A DNA stretch of 64,000 bases from Isoptericola luteus (GTDB taxonomy: Bacteria; Actinomycetota; Actinomycetes; Actinomycetales; Cellulomonadaceae), in assembly GCF_020297055.1 (NCBI RefSeq), contig NZ_JAIXCQ010000005.1, forward strand, positions 186,001 to 250,000, written 5' to 3'. The stretch's first letter is position 1. Every line of letters begins with the position of its first letter. The position numbers and the translations under genes are program-made. The notes beneath the pieces are model-generated. The model had not been told where the DNA came from. It ran no database searches and was given only the letters and a program-made list of their open reading frames with translations. Of the stretch, positions 54,931-63,824 are shown piece after piece.

Positions 54931-55929
54931 TCAGGACCCCAGCGACGCCTCGATCATCGAGCTGAGCTCGTCGACGGCGTAGACCTGCGCCTGCGGGGTG
55001 CCCAGCGAGTACGCCTGCGCCAGGTCGCCGTCGATGACGACCGCACGCCCGTCGGCGACCGCGGGGACGGCCTTCCACTGCGGGTCGTCGGTGATCTGCG
55101 CGGTCTCGATGAAGATCGGGAACGCGACGATGAGGTCGGCGTCGAGCAGGTCGAGCTGCTCGTCGGAGATGTCCACGCTGAACCCGGACTCGTTCGCCGG
55201 GAGGTCCGCGACGGTGGGCGACGGGGTGAAGCCGAGCCGCTCGAGGAAGACGACGCGCTCCGAGCCCTCGACGTACGCGCCCCAGCCCTCGGACGTGCGG
55301 GTGGCCGCCGTCGCGGTCTTCCCGGACCAGTCGGGGTGCGCCTTCGCGGCCTCGGCGAAGGCCTTGTCGAGCGCCTCGAGCTGGGCCGCCCCCTCCTTCG
55401 GGACGCCGAGCGCCGCGGCGATCATCATCGTCTGCTGCTCGGTGCGCGTGAGGTAGTTCTCCCCGCCCTCGGGCACGCCGACGGTCGTCGCGATCTGCGA
55501 GAGGCGGTCGTAGCGCTCCTTGTCGCCCGAGCTCTTGACGTCGAGGATCAGATCGGGCTCCAGGGCCGCGATCTGCTCGTACGACGGCTCGAGGGTCTCG
55601 ACGATCTCCGGGGACGTGGTGTAGCCGTCGGACCACGGGCCCACGCCGTCGCCGCCGAACCCGAGCCAGTCGGAGGCACCCACCGGCTCGACGCCGAGCG
55701 CCAGGGCCACCTCGGCGTCGCCCCACCCGAGCGCCACCACACGCTCGGGCTGCTCGTCGATCGTGATCTCGCCGAAGGTGGTGTCGACCGTCGCGGGGAA
55801 CGCGCCGTCGGAGGCCGTCGTCGTGCCGGTGGAGTCGTCCGCGGACTCCTCGGCGGGACCGGAGCAGGCGGCGAGCACGAGCGCTGCCGTCGCGGCCAGG
55901 GCGGTGGCCGCCCAGCGGGTGAGCTTCAT
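54931..55929 (-). CDS. Iron-siderophore ABC transporter, substrate-binding lipoprotein
   Basis: 332 residues. Lipoprotein signal ending in LVLAAC (Cys near residue 22), then the FepB/FhuD-type domain: TFGEITIDEQPERVVALGWG, EQIAALEPDLILDVKS and AQAYSLGTPQAQVYAVDELS. It captures ferric siderophore outside the cell. ATG 55929 follows AAGGAT. It is divergent from the permease genes, sharing a gap with an iron box. Confidence 0.93.
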   Translation of the reverse strand: MKLTRWAATALAATAALVLAACSGPAEESADDSTGTTTASDGAFPATVDTTFGEITIDEQPERVVALGWGDAEVALALGVEPVGASDWLGFGGDGVGPWSDGYTTSPEIVETLEPSYEQIAALEPDLILDVKSSGDKERYDRLSQIATTVGVPEGGENYLTRTEQQTMMIAAALGVPKEGAAQLEALDKAFAEAAKAHPDWSGKTATAATRTSEGWGAYVEGSERVVFLERLGFTPSPTVADLPANESGFSVDISDEQLDLLDADLIVAFPIFIETAQITDDPQWKAVPAVADGRAVVIDGDLAQAYSLGTPQAQVYAVDELSSMIEASLGS

Positions 55930-55990
55930 GGAGAATGATCCTTCGTCGAGGAGCTGGGCCGCCCCGGGAGTTCCCGGCGGCGCGGCGCTC

Positions 55991-56009
55991 ATAGGTTAGC
56001 CTCATCTTA
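55991..56009. promoter_or_regulatory. IdeR/DtxR-type iron box
   Basis: ATAGGTTAGCCTCATCTTA agrees with the actinobacterial iron-box consensus (TTAGGTTAGSCTAACCTAA) at most positions, with the left half nearly perfect. It sits between the divergent binding-protein and permease genes and should repress both when iron is plentiful. Confidence 0.8.
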
Positions 56010-56019
56010 CTTTGAGCGG

Positions 56020-57084
56020 ATGTGTGGGTCGATGACGGAGGTCGTGGTGGGTGCCGGCTCGCCGGTGGTGCCCGCGCACGTGAGGTCGACGCGCGGCCGC
56101 TGGACGGTGCTGGCGCTCGCGGGCGGGGTGCTGTGCGTCGCCGTCGTCGCGAGCCTGGCCATCGGCTCCCGTCCCGTGCCGCCCGCCGACGTGCTGCGGG
56201 CGCTCACCGGCGGCGACGTCGCCCCCGCGGATGCCGCGGCCGTCGTCGGCCTCCGCCTGCCCCGCACCGTCCTCGGCCTGCTCGTCGGCGCGGCGCTCGC
56301 CACCGCGGGAGCCGTGATCCAGTCCCTCACCCGCAATCCCCTGGCGGACCCCGGCATCCTCGGGGTCACGGCCGGCTCGGGGTTCGCCGTCGCGATGGCG
56401 ATCGCCGTGCTCGGGGTGACGACGCCTTCGGGCTACGTCTGGTTCGCCCTCGGCGGCGCGTTCCTGGCGACCGTCGCGGTCTACCTGGTCGGCACGCTCG
56501 GCCGGGGCCGGATCGACGTCGCCCAGATGCTCCTGGGCGGCATGGCGCTGACCGCCGTGCTGGCCGGCATCGTGTCGGCGATCCGCCTCACCGACCCGCA
56601 GCACTTCTCCGCGCTGCTGGTGTGGGAGTCGGGGTCCCTCCAGGCGCGCGGGTGGGACGTCGTCGTCCCCGTGCTGCCCTTCGTGCTGCTCGGGCTCCTC
56701 GCGGCCCCGCTGCTGGGGCCCGCGCTCAACGCCCTCGCGCTGGGCGACGACGTCGCGAGCTCCCTCGGCACGCCCGTCACCCTCACCCGGGTGGGCTGCG
56801 TCGCCGTCGTCGCGGTCCTGGCGGGGAGCGCGACGGCGCTCGCAGGCCCCATCGCCTTCGTCGGGCTCATGGTGCCGCACGCCGCGCGCTGGGTCGCCGG
56901 ACCCGACCAGCGCTGGATCCTCGCACTGTCCGCAGTGCTGGGTCCCGTGCTCGTGCTGGCCTCCGACATCGTGGCGCGCGTGATCCTGTGGCCGGGGGAG
57001 GTGCCGGTCGGCGTCGTCATGGCGTTCCTCGGCGCCCCCGTGCTCATCGCGCTCGTGCGCCACCGCAGGCTGGTGGCCCTGTGA
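56020..57084 (+). CDS. Iron-siderophore ABC transporter permease (FecCD family) 1
   Basis: 354 residues with about ten membrane helices. The motifs RLPRTVLGLLVGAALATAGA, QSLTRNPLADPGILGVTAGS and AGPIAFVGLMVPHAARWVAG are FecCD hallmarks. ATG 56020 is used, ATG 56032 is an alternative. It lies directly behind the iron box and overlaps the second permease by GTGA. Confidence 0.93.
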   Translation: MCGSMTEVVVGAGSPVVPAHVRSTRGRWTVLALAGGVLCVAVVASLAIGSRPVPPADVLRALTGGDVAPADAAAVVGLRLPRTVLGLLVGAALATAGAVIQSLTRNPLADPGILGVTAGSGFAVAMAIAVLGVTTPSGYVWFALGGAFLATVAVYLVGTLGRGRIDVAQMLLGGMALTAVLAGIVSAIRLTDPQHFSALLVWESGSLQARGWDVVVPVLPFVLLGLLAAPLLGPALNALALGDDVASSLGTPVTLTRVGCVAVVAVLAGSATALAGPIAFVGLMVPHAARWVAGPDQRWILALSAVLGPVLVLASDIVARVILWPGEVPVGVVMAFLGAPVLIALVRHRRLVAL

Positions 57085-58133
57085 GCGCGCCGACGGCCGA
57101 GGCGACGGCAGCGGACCCGGCCCGCCCGACGCCGTGGCAGCCGCACCGGCGCCGAGCGACCGTCGTCAATGCCGCGCTCGGCGTGCTGCTCGCCGCCCTG
57201 GTGCTCGCCGGGCTCGGGCTGGGCGACTACCCGCTCACCCCGCTCCAGGTGGTGCAGGCGCTCGCCGGGGCCGACGGCTTCGCCACGACGATCGTGGTCG
57301 AGTGGCGCCTGCCGCGCGTGGTCGCCGCCGTGGCGCTCGGCGCGGGCCTCGCCACCGCCGGCGCTCTGTTCCAGTCCGTCACCCGCAACCCGCTCGGCTC
57401 CCCGGACATCGTCGGGTTCACCACCGGCGCGTACACGGGCGTCCTCGTCGCGATGACGCTGCTGCCGCGCACGCCGGACGGTTTCGCCGGGACCGCCGCG
57501 GCGGCCCTGGCGGGCGGCCTGCTCACCGCCGTGGTCGTGTTCTGGCTCAGCTACCAGCGCGGGATCCAGGGCTTCCGGCTCATCGTCGTGGGCATCGCGG
57601 TCTCGGCGATGCTCCAGGCGGCCAACACGTTCCTGCTGATGCGGGCCCAGACCGAGGTGGCGATGACCGCCGCCGCCTGGGGTGCGGGCTCGCTCGACCT
57701 CGTGGGATGGGAGCAGGCCGCTCCCGCGACCGTGCTGATCGCCGTGCTCGGCGCAGGCGCGGTGGCGACCGCCCCGCTGCTGCGACAGCTCGAGCTCGGG
57801 GACGACCTGGCGGCGGGCCACGGCGTCGCCGTCGAGCCCGCACGGCTCACGATCCTCGCGATCGGCGTCGCGCTGACGGCCGTGGCGACCGCCACCGCCG
57901 GCCCGATCGCCTTCGTGGCGCTGTCGGCCCCGCAGATCGCCTTCCGCCTCGTGCGCGGGGCGGGGCTGCCCCTGGTGGCGTCGGCCCTGACGGGGGCGGT
58001 GCTGCTCGTGGGGGCGGACCTCGTGGCGCAGCACCTGCTGCCGACCGCGCTGCCCGTCGGCATCGTGACGATCGTCCTCGGCGGCGCGTACCTCCTGGCC
58101 CTCCTGGTGGTGCGGGTCCGCGGGCGGGCCTGA
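57081..58133 (+). CDS. Iron-siderophore ABC transporter permease (FecCD family) 2
   Basis: 350 residues; same fold as permease 1 (RLPRVVAAVALGAGLATAGA, QSVTRNPLGSPDIVGFTTGA, AGPIAFVALSAPQIAFRLVR). Such permeases pair as a heterodimer. GTG 57081 overlaps the first permease stop. The next gene is arfB, not an ABC ATPase, so the transporter's ATPase must be coded elsewhere, which is not the usual FecBCDE order. Confidence 0.93.
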   Translation: MSAPTAEATAADPARPTPWQPHRRRATVVNAALGVLLAALVLAGLGLGDYPLTPLQVVQALAGADGFATTIVVEWRLPRVVAAVALGAGLATAGALFQSVTRNPLGSPDIVGFTTGAYTGVLVAMTLLPRTPDGFAGTAAAALAGGLLTAVVVFWLSYQRGIQGFRLIVVGIAVSAMLQAANTFLLMRAQTEVAMTAAAWGAGSLDLVGWEQAAPATVLIAVLGAGAVATAPLLRQLELGDDLAAGHGVAVEPARLTILAIGVALTAVATATAGPIAFVALSAPQIAFRLVRGAGLPLVASALTGAVLLVGADLVAQHLLPTALPVGIVTIVLGGAYLLALLVVRVRGRA

Positions 58134-58171
58134 GGCACCCGGGGCAGGTCCCGACCCGGCATGATGGTCGG

Positions 58172-58609
58172 GTGTCGGAGGACGCCCGCCGCGGGCTGCG
58201 CGTGACCAGCTCCCTCGTCGTGCCCGAGAGCGAGCTGTCGTGGCGGTTCTCGCGGTCGTCCGGCCCGGGCGGGCAGGGCGTGAACACCGCGGACTCGCGT
58301 GTCGAGCTGTCGTGGGACGTCGGGGCGTCCGTCGTGCTGAGCCCGGCCCAGCGTGCCCGGGTCGTCGAGCGGCTCGGGCGCCGGCTGGTCGACGGCGTGC
58401 TGACCGTCGCCGCGTCCGAGCACCGGGCCCAGCTGCGCAACCGGGACGCGGCGCGGGTGCGCCTGGCGGCGCTCGTGGCCGACGCGCTCTCGCCGCCCGG
58501 GCCGCGCCGTCGCGCGACCCGACCCACGCGAGGCTCCCAGCAGCGCCGGATCGACGCGAAGAAGCGCCGCTCCGGCGTCAAGAAGATGCGGCGCCCACCG
58601 CAGGACTGA
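58172..58609 (+). CDS. arfB: Alternative ribosome-rescue factor / peptidyl-tRNA hydrolase ArfB
   Basis: 145 residues. The GGQ motif (RSSGPGGQGVNTADSRVELS) gives hydrolysis of peptidyl-tRNA on stalled ribosomes, and the C-terminus is basic (RRIDAKKRRSGVKKMRR), which binds in the mRNA channel. Length suits ArfB/YaeJ and is too short for RF1/RF2. GTG 58172 has a -10-like CATGAT six bases before it and no ribosome-binding site, so it may be leaderless. Confidence 0.92.
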   Translation: MSEDARRGLRVTSSLVVPESELSWRFSRSSGPGGQGVNTADSRVELSWDVGASVVLSPAQRARVVERLGRRLVDGVLTVAASEHRAQLRNRDAARVRLAALVADALSPPGPRRRATRPTRGSQQRRIDAKKRRSGVKKMRRPPQD

Positions 58610-58696
58610 GCCGACGACGAGACAGCCGACGACGAAATGCCTGGGACGTGCGCGGCATCGTCGGTAACGTTCGGCACCCGGTCGCACTCAGGACAC

Positions 58697-58734
58697 GCGA
58701 GCCGCCCCAGGACCAGGTCCTGCGGGCGGCTCGC
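58697..58734 (+). terminator. Terminator hairpin after arfB
   Basis: GCGAGCCGCCC (58697-58707) pairs with GGGCGGCTCGC (58724-58734), and inside it CAGGACC pairs with GGTCCTG, giving a long, nearly perfect stem. It lies between arfB and rtcB. Confidence 0.75.
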
Positions 58735-58841
58735 CCGCGTCCGCGTCCGGGGCCGTGCCCGCACGTCCCGTCCGTCTCGCCCGTCACGCTCCTCGAGGGA
58801 GCGTCCCACCGCACCACGCACCCGACGGAGGGGTGCCGACC

Positions 58842-60107
58842 ATGAACGAGAACGCCACGACGCCGACCGAGCCCCGGGACGCGACGTCCGGCGCCTTCCC
58901 CGTGCCGCTGAGCGGCACGCACGCCAGCACGCTGATGTGGGCCCACGAGCACGACGTCGAGCCCGCGGCGCGCACCCAGCTGCGCAACATCGCGGCCCTG
59001 CCCTGGGTCGAGGGCGTACGCGTCATGCCCGACGTGCACCTGGGCAAGGGCGCGACCGTGGGGTCGGTGATCGCCATGCGTGACGCCGTGTCGCCCAACG
59101 CCGTCGGCGTCGACATCGGCTGCGGCATGATCGGCGTGCGCACGTCCCTGACGGCCGACGACCTGCCCGACGACCTGGCAGCGCTCCGCGCGCGGATCGA
59201 GGCCGCCATCCCGGTCGGCTTCCGCGCCCACGGCGAGCCGGTGGACCTGCGGCGGCTGCGGCCGGTCTCCGGCAAGGGCACCAGCGAGGTGCTCCGTGGC
59301 TCCGACGCGTTCTGGGCGCGGTTCGAGCGCCTGCACGCGCGGGTCTCGGACATCGAGGGCCGGGCACGCCGCCAGCTCGGCACCCTGGGCGGCGGCAACC
59401 ACTTCACCGAGCTGTGCCTGGACACCGACGGGCACGTCTGGCTGCAGCTGCACTCCGGCTCGCGGAACATCGGCAAGACGCTCGCGGAGCAGCACGTGGG
59501 GGTCGCCAAGGGGCTCGAGCACAACCGGGGCCTGGCGGACCCGGACCTCGCGGTGTTCCTCGCCGGGTCGCCGCAGATGGACGCCTACCTGAACGACCTG
59601 TGGTGGGCGCAGGAGTACGCCGCCCGCTCGCGCGCGGTGATGATGGCGCTCGCGGTGCAGGCGGTGCGGGACACCTTCGCCGACCGCGAGATCACCTTCG
59701 AGACCGTCGCGAACGTGCACCACAACTACGTCGCGGTGGAGCACGTCGACGGCGCCGACCTGATCGTCACCCGCAAGGGCGCGATCCGGGCCGGCGCGGG
59801 GGACGTCGGCCTGATCCCGGGCTCGATGGGCACGGGCTCCTACATCGTGCGGGGCCTGGGGAACCCGGCCTCGTACTGGTCGGCGTCTCACGGGGCCGGA
59901 CGGCGGATGTCCCGGAACGCGGCCCGGCGCACCTACACGCTCGACGACCTGGCCGACCAGACGCGCGGCGTCGAGTGCCGCAAGGATGCGGGGGTGCTCG
60001 ACGAGATCCCCGGCGCCTACAAGGACCTCGACGCCGTGATCGCCGCACAGGCGGACCTCGTGGAGGTGGTGGTCCGGCTGCGCACGATCCTGTGCGTCAA
60101 GGGCTGA
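58842..60107 (+). CDS. rtcB: RNA-splicing ligase RtcB
   Basis: 421 residues. Metal- and GMP-binding motifs are present in order: MPDVHLGKGATVGSVIAM, VGVDIGCGMIGVRT, GGGNHFTELC, LHSGSRNIGK, NVHHNYVAVEH, LIPGSMGTGSYIV and the guanylylated-His motif SHGAGRRMSR. RtcB joins 2',3'-cyclic phosphate (or 3'-phosphate) and 5'-OH RNA ends, in bacteria for RNA repair. ATG 58842 is preceded by GGAGGGG. No RtcA or RtcR gene is next to it. Confidence 0.96.
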   Translation: MNENATTPTEPRDATSGAFPVPLSGTHASTLMWAHEHDVEPAARTQLRNIAALPWVEGVRVMPDVHLGKGATVGSVIAMRDAVSPNAVGVDIGCGMIGVRTSLTADDLPDDLAALRARIEAAIPVGFRAHGEPVDLRRLRPVSGKGTSEVLRGSDAFWARFERLHARVSDIEGRARRQLGTLGGGNHFTELCLDTDGHVWLQLHSGSRNIGKTLAEQHVGVAKGLEHNRGLADPDLAVFLAGSPQMDAYLNDLWWAQEYAARSRAVMMALAVQAVRDTFADREITFETVANVHHNYVAVEHVDGADLIVTRKGAIRAGAGDVGLIPGSMGTGSYIVRGLGNPASYWSASHGAGRRMSRNAARRTYTLDDLADQTRGVECRKDAGVLDEIPGAYKDLDAVIAAQADLVEVVVRLRTILCVKG

Positions 60108-60146
60108 GCCGCCGGCCCGGGCCCGTCCCACGGGCACGGCGCTCGG

Positions 60147-61379
60147 CTACTGGGCGAGCCAGGCCTGGACCTGGTCGTGCCCGGGCATCCGGGCGTCGCC
60201 GATGACGTGCGGCACGACGCGCGAGTAGTAGTCGGTGACCGGGCCGTCGGACTCACGGACCAGGCAGCCGGCGGACCGGCCGCCGACCACCCACGAGCCG
60301 AGCACCACGCGGTTGCCGTCGAAGTCGGGCAGGCGCGTGTACTGCTGGTACACGAGCGGCTGGTCGCCGTACGAGCCGTCGTTGACCTGCTCCAGGTCGT
60401 CGGCGTGCACGTGCACGTTGTCGCCCTCACGGCCCCACAGCGGCTTGGCGACCCACTCGGTGAGTTCGCGCGGCTCGCCCAGGTAGGCGGGCAGCAGGTT
60501 CGGGTGGCCGGGGAACAGCTCCCACAGCACGGGCAGGATCGCCTTGGTGGACAGCAGCAGCTTCCACGCCGGCTCGATCCACTGCACGGGGCGTCGCTCG
60601 CGCCCCTGCAGCACGTGGGCGCCGAACTCCTCGTGGAGCATGTCCTCCCACGGGTACAGCTTGAACGCGGCGTGCACCGTGAGGTCGAAGTCGTCCACGA
60701 AGCGCCGCCCGCGGTCGTCGTCGTCCCAGCCGAGCTTCTCGATCGCGTGCCCGTACGTGGCCAGGCCGGCGCTCGCGGCCGTGTCGCGGAGGTAGGTGAC
60801 GGTCATCTCCTCCTCGCCGGAGTCGTCCGCCGCCGAGTGCAGGAAGTGCACGCCCTCGGGGTAGCGTCCCGCCGCGGCGGCCTCGCCCCACCAGCGCACC
60901 AGGCGGTCGTGCACCGAGTTCCACTGGTCGTAGCGCCCGAACACGTCCTCGAGCCAGCGCCATTGCGCGACGGCGGTCTCCACCAGCCCCGTCGGGGTGT
61001 CGCCGTTGATCTCGAGCATCTTCGCCGGGCCGTCGCCGCCGTAGGCCAGGTCGAAGCGGGCGTAGACGGACGGGTCGCCGCGGCCGAGCGACTCCCGCGC
61101 GAGGGCGAGCGCGCCGGCGGGCAGCGCCAGGTCGTCGTCGGTGTACCGTCGCAGCATCTCGCGCGCTGCCTCGAGGCACATGCCGTACAGCTCTTCGGTG
61201 GCGGTCTCGAGCCGTTCCACCTCGGCCATCGTGAAGTCGTACCAGGCGGACTCGTTCCAGTAGACGACCTCGCTCTCCTCGCCGTGCAGGCCGGTGGTCG
61301 GCGTGACGGGGAAGACCAGCCCCTGGGAGACCACCGTGTCGCGCCAGCCGGTGCGCGGGTCGATCGCGTGACGGCGCAT
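60147..61379 (-). CDS. Glutathionylspermidine synthase-like ATP-grasp ligase (YjfC/YgiC type)
   Basis: 410 residues. ESEVVYWNESAWYDFTMAEV near the start, RFDLAYGGDGPAKMLEINGD with the ATP-grasp/Mg-binding acidic residues, TPTGLVETAVAQW, and WVAKPLWGREGDNVHVH close to the end are the landmarks of the GSP_synth family. The amidase domain of true glutathionylspermidine synthase is absent. The enzyme should form an amide bond with ATP, but its substrates are unknown. ATG 61379 overlaps the DUF350 stop (ATGA), so the two are translationally coupled. Confidence 0.93.
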   Translation of the reverse strand: MRRHAIDPRTGWRDTVVSQGLVFPVTPTTGLHGEESEVVYWNESAWYDFTMAEVERLETATEELYGMCLEAAREMLRRYTDDDLALPAGALALARESLGRGDPSVYARFDLAYGGDGPAKMLEINGDTPTGLVETAVAQWRWLEDVFGRYDQWNSVHDRLVRWWGEAAAAGRYPEGVHFLHSAADDSGEEEMTVTYLRDTAASAGLATYGHAIEKLGWDDDDRGRRFVDDFDLTVHAAFKLYPWEDMLHEEFGAHVLQGRERRPVQWIEPAWKLLLSTKAILPVLWELFPGHPNLLPAYLGEPRELTEWVAKPLWGREGDNVHVHADDLEQVNDGSYGDQPLVYQQYTRLPDFDGNRVVLGSWVVGGRSAGCLVRESDGPVTDYYSRVVPHVIGDARMPGHDQVQAWLAQ

Positions 61380-61801
61380 CAGGCGATGCTGGCCACGACG
61401 ACGAGCGCGACGGCCACGATCACGCCGGCACTCACGGCGGCGAGCGGGGCCACGGGACCGGGGACGGTGACCTCCTCGCCGAGGGTGCCCGGCGTCACGA
61501 GGTCGACCAGGCGCCACGCCAGGGACTGCAGCAGGACACCGAGCACGCTGAACGCGGCCGTCCAGGCCAGGGCGGTGCCGAAGGCGGAGTCGGCGTTCGA
61601 CCAGATCGCGGTGAAGACGATCGCGCCCTGCGCGACCATCCAGGTCGCGGCGACCAGGGCGGCCGAGTGTGACGTGCGCAGGTGCTCGCCGAGCCGGCCG
61701 GGGGTCAGCAGGTCGAGCACGAACCAGGAGGCGACGAGAACGAGCGTGCCGACCAGGCAGTAGACGACGCCGTAGCCCAGGGCGGGCAGGAGGTCGGTCA
61801 T
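61379..61801 (-). CDS. DUF350 membrane protein (YjfL-like)
   Basis: 140 residues with four membrane helices arranged in two similar halves: GYGVVYCLVGTLVLVASWFV...LLTPGRLGEHL and AFSVLGVLLQSLAWRLV...LVTPGTLGEEV. The repeated TPG-x-LGE motif is the DUF350 mark. DUF350 genes commonly accompany YjfC-type ATP-grasp genes. Start ATG 61801 follows AAGGAGA. Confidence 0.9.
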   Translation of the reverse strand: MTDLLPALGYGVVYCLVGTLVLVASWFVLDLLTPGRLGEHLRTSHSAALVAATWMVAQGAIVFTAIWSNADSAFGTALAWTAAFSVLGVLLQSLAWRLVDLVTPGTLGEEVTVPGPVAPLAAVSAGVIVAVALVVVASIA

Positions 61802-61855
61802 GGCGGAGGGGTCTCCTTCGGGTGGTGGGAGCGGGGGCCGGGGGCGTACGGGGCG

Positions 61856-62242
61856 TCAGGAACCGACGTGACCGCTGCCGCCGAACCCGCCGCGGGAGAT
61901 CGTGCCGCCGTCCGACGAGACGCCGCCCTTGGACGACGAGCCGGACAGCCGGCTGGAGTCGAAGGAGCCCGTGCCGGTCGCGTAGGAGGCGCCGACGGCC
62001 GGCGCGCGGCCGCCGGACCGCAGGTAGTACCAGTAGAAGCCGGACGACGGCGTCCCGGAGCCGTGGTAGTCGTCGTCCTCGTCGCACTCGTCGTCGTCGA
62101 CACGGAGCTGGGTCTCCGGGTCGACGCAGATCGCGCGGTTGTCCGCGGACTGCGAGGTGCAGCCGGTGAGGGACGCCGCGACGACGGCGGTCACCCCGAG
62201 GGTGACCGAGGCGCTGCGCATGCGACGGACGGGGTGGGTCAC
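61856..62242 (-). CDS. Small Gly/Ser-rich lipoprotein of the DUF350 cluster
   Basis: 128 residues. GTG 62242 overlaps the APC permease stop by four bases. A lipoprotein signal ends at ASLTGC (Cys near residue 28). The mature part has two Cys in an acidic region (ICVDPETQLRVDDDECDEDD), an aromatic patch (GFYWYYLRSGGRAPAVG) and a Gly/Ser tail ending in GFGGSGHVGS. It is similar in design to DUF1190-type YgiB/YjfM lipoproteins that neighbour YgiC/YjfC in enterobacteria; homology is likely but not shown here. Confidence 0.8.
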   Translation of the reverse strand: MTHPVRRMRSASVTLGVTAVVAASLTGCTSQSADNRAICVDPETQLRVDDDECDEDDDYHGSGTPSSGFYWYYLRSGGRAPAVGASYATGTGSFDSSRLSGSSSKGGVSSDGGTISRGGFGGSGHVGS

Positions 62243-63657
62243 GAGGGGTCCTCCAGCGGGACGGGACGGGGTCGGGGGGATCGGGGCACGGCCGTGCCGC
62301 GGACGAGGGGCGCGCCGGCGGTGACCGAGGCGGCGACCACGAGCAGCGAGACGGCGCTCAGGTCGAGCAGCGCCAGCACGAGGACGCCGCCGAAGGCCGT
62401 GGCCGCGACACCCGGCACCACGACCCGCCACAGCGGGCGGGCGCCCACTCCGGCGGCCCAGGGGAACCGGATCGTGGCGACCGCCGTCGCCAGGTAGTAG
62501 GCGGCCACGAGCACGGACGTCGCGGCGACGGAGTCGGCTAGCACGGCGTCGGACAGGGTCACGAGCAGCACGTAGATCCCCGCGGCGGCCGCGGTGAAGA
62601 CCCACGTCGCGGTGGACGGCGTGCCGTACCTCGGCGACACGTCCGCGAGGCGGGGCGAGCCGACGCCGTCACGTCCCATCGCGAGCATGGTGCGGGTGGT
62701 GGGCAGGATCGTGGTCTGCGCCGACGCCAGGCCGGACAGCAGGACGGCGGCGACGAGCACCTTGCCCCCGGCAGTCCCCATGAGGTCACCGGCGAGCACG
62801 GCGAAGAAGTCGTCGTCGGCCACGGCGGCGAGCCGGTCGACGCCCGCCCAGCTGATCGCCGCCCACGTCACCACGACGTACAGCAGCACGAGGATCCCGT
62901 TGGCGGTGAGCGCCGCGACGCCGGGCGTCCGGCGAGGGTCGTCGGACTCCTCGTTCGTGGAGAACGAGGAGTCCCAGCCCCAGTACAGGAACACTGCCGC
63001 GAGGAACGCGGTGGTCCAGCCGCCGACGCCGCCCGCGCCGCCCGCCTGCAGCGTGGGCCAGGCGAGGTGGTCGGCCTGCGCGAGGGCGCGGCCCGCGAAC
63101 CACAGGAGCGCGACGAGCTCGACGACGACCAGCGTCGCCTGGAGGCGCGCGGCGACCTGGACGCCGCGGTAGGCGAGCCACGCCATCGTCGCGATGCAGG
63201 CGGCGCCCGCGGCTGCCTGGGCGGCACGCGAGTCCGCGAGGACGGACGCCCCCACGAGGTCGAACGCGTAGACGGCGCTCACCTGGGCGAGGTTGGCCAT
63301 GACGAGCAGGCATGCGGCGATCGTGAGCCAGCCGGCCATCGCCCCCGCGCGCGGCCCGAGGGCGCGCTGCACCCAGGCGTAGGTGGTGCCGCAGTCCGGC
63401 AGCTCGCGGTTGAGCTCGCGGAAGCACAGCGCGACGAGCACCACGGGGACGGCGGACAGCACCAGTGCCGTCGGGGCGGCGGTCCCGACGGCGGCGACAA
63501 GCAGGCCGACGGTGACCGCGAGCGAGTACGCCGGGGAGGTGGACGCGATGCCGAGGGCGGTGGAGCCGAGCCGTCCGACGGCCCTGGCCCGAAGCTGCCC
63601 GACCGCGGGGGCGGCGGCGGTCGCGGGGGACATCGCTCGCGCCAGCCGGTGCACCAC
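62239..63657 (-). CDS. APC-family amino acid/polyamine permease
   Basis: 472 residues with twelve hydrophobic segments; GSTALGIASTSPAYSLAVTV near the start and CGTTYAWVQRALGPRAGAMA in the third helix are APC features, and FLYWGWDSSFSTNEESDDPR in the middle is typical of the amino acid/polyamine branch. GTG 63657 with GAGGGAGAG upstream is preferred; ATG 63633 is possible. It leads a four-gene minus-strand operon with the lipoprotein, DUF350 and ATP-grasp genes, which suggests that it imports the amine or amino acid used by the ligase. Confidence 0.9.
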   Translation of the reverse strand: MVHRLARAMSPATAAAPAVGQLRARAVGRLGSTALGIASTSPAYSLAVTVGLLVAAVGTAAPTALVLSAVPVVLVALCFRELNRELPDCGTTYAWVQRALGPRAGAMAGWLTIAACLLVMANLAQVSAVYAFDLVGASVLADSRAAQAAAGAACIATMAWLAYRGVQVAARLQATLVVVELVALLWFAGRALAQADHLAWPTLQAGGAGGVGGWTTAFLAAVFLYWGWDSSFSTNEESDDPRRTPGVAALTANGILVLLYVVVTWAAISWAGVDRLAAVADDDFFAVLAGDLMGTAGGKVLVAAVLLSGLASAQTTILPTTRTMLAMGRDGVGSPRLADVSPRYGTPSTATWVFTAAAAGIYVLLVTLSDAVLADSVAATSVLVAAYYLATAVATIRFPWAAGVGARPLWRVVVPGVAATAFGGVLVLALLDLSAVSLLVVAASVTAGAPLVRGTAVPRSPRPRPVPLEDPS

Positions 63658-63824
63658 GTCGCTCTCCCTCGCGCCGGGCGTCCTCGATCGATCTCCCTCG
63701 GCGAGGGCGTGCGGGTGGCGCGGGCGGCAGCATAGGGGGACCGCGGGGGCGGTGTCGAACCTGGTCACGCCTGGTGCGGGCCCCTCCGCCGAGCGTGCAT
63801 CGGCAGGTCGGAGTACCACCGGAA

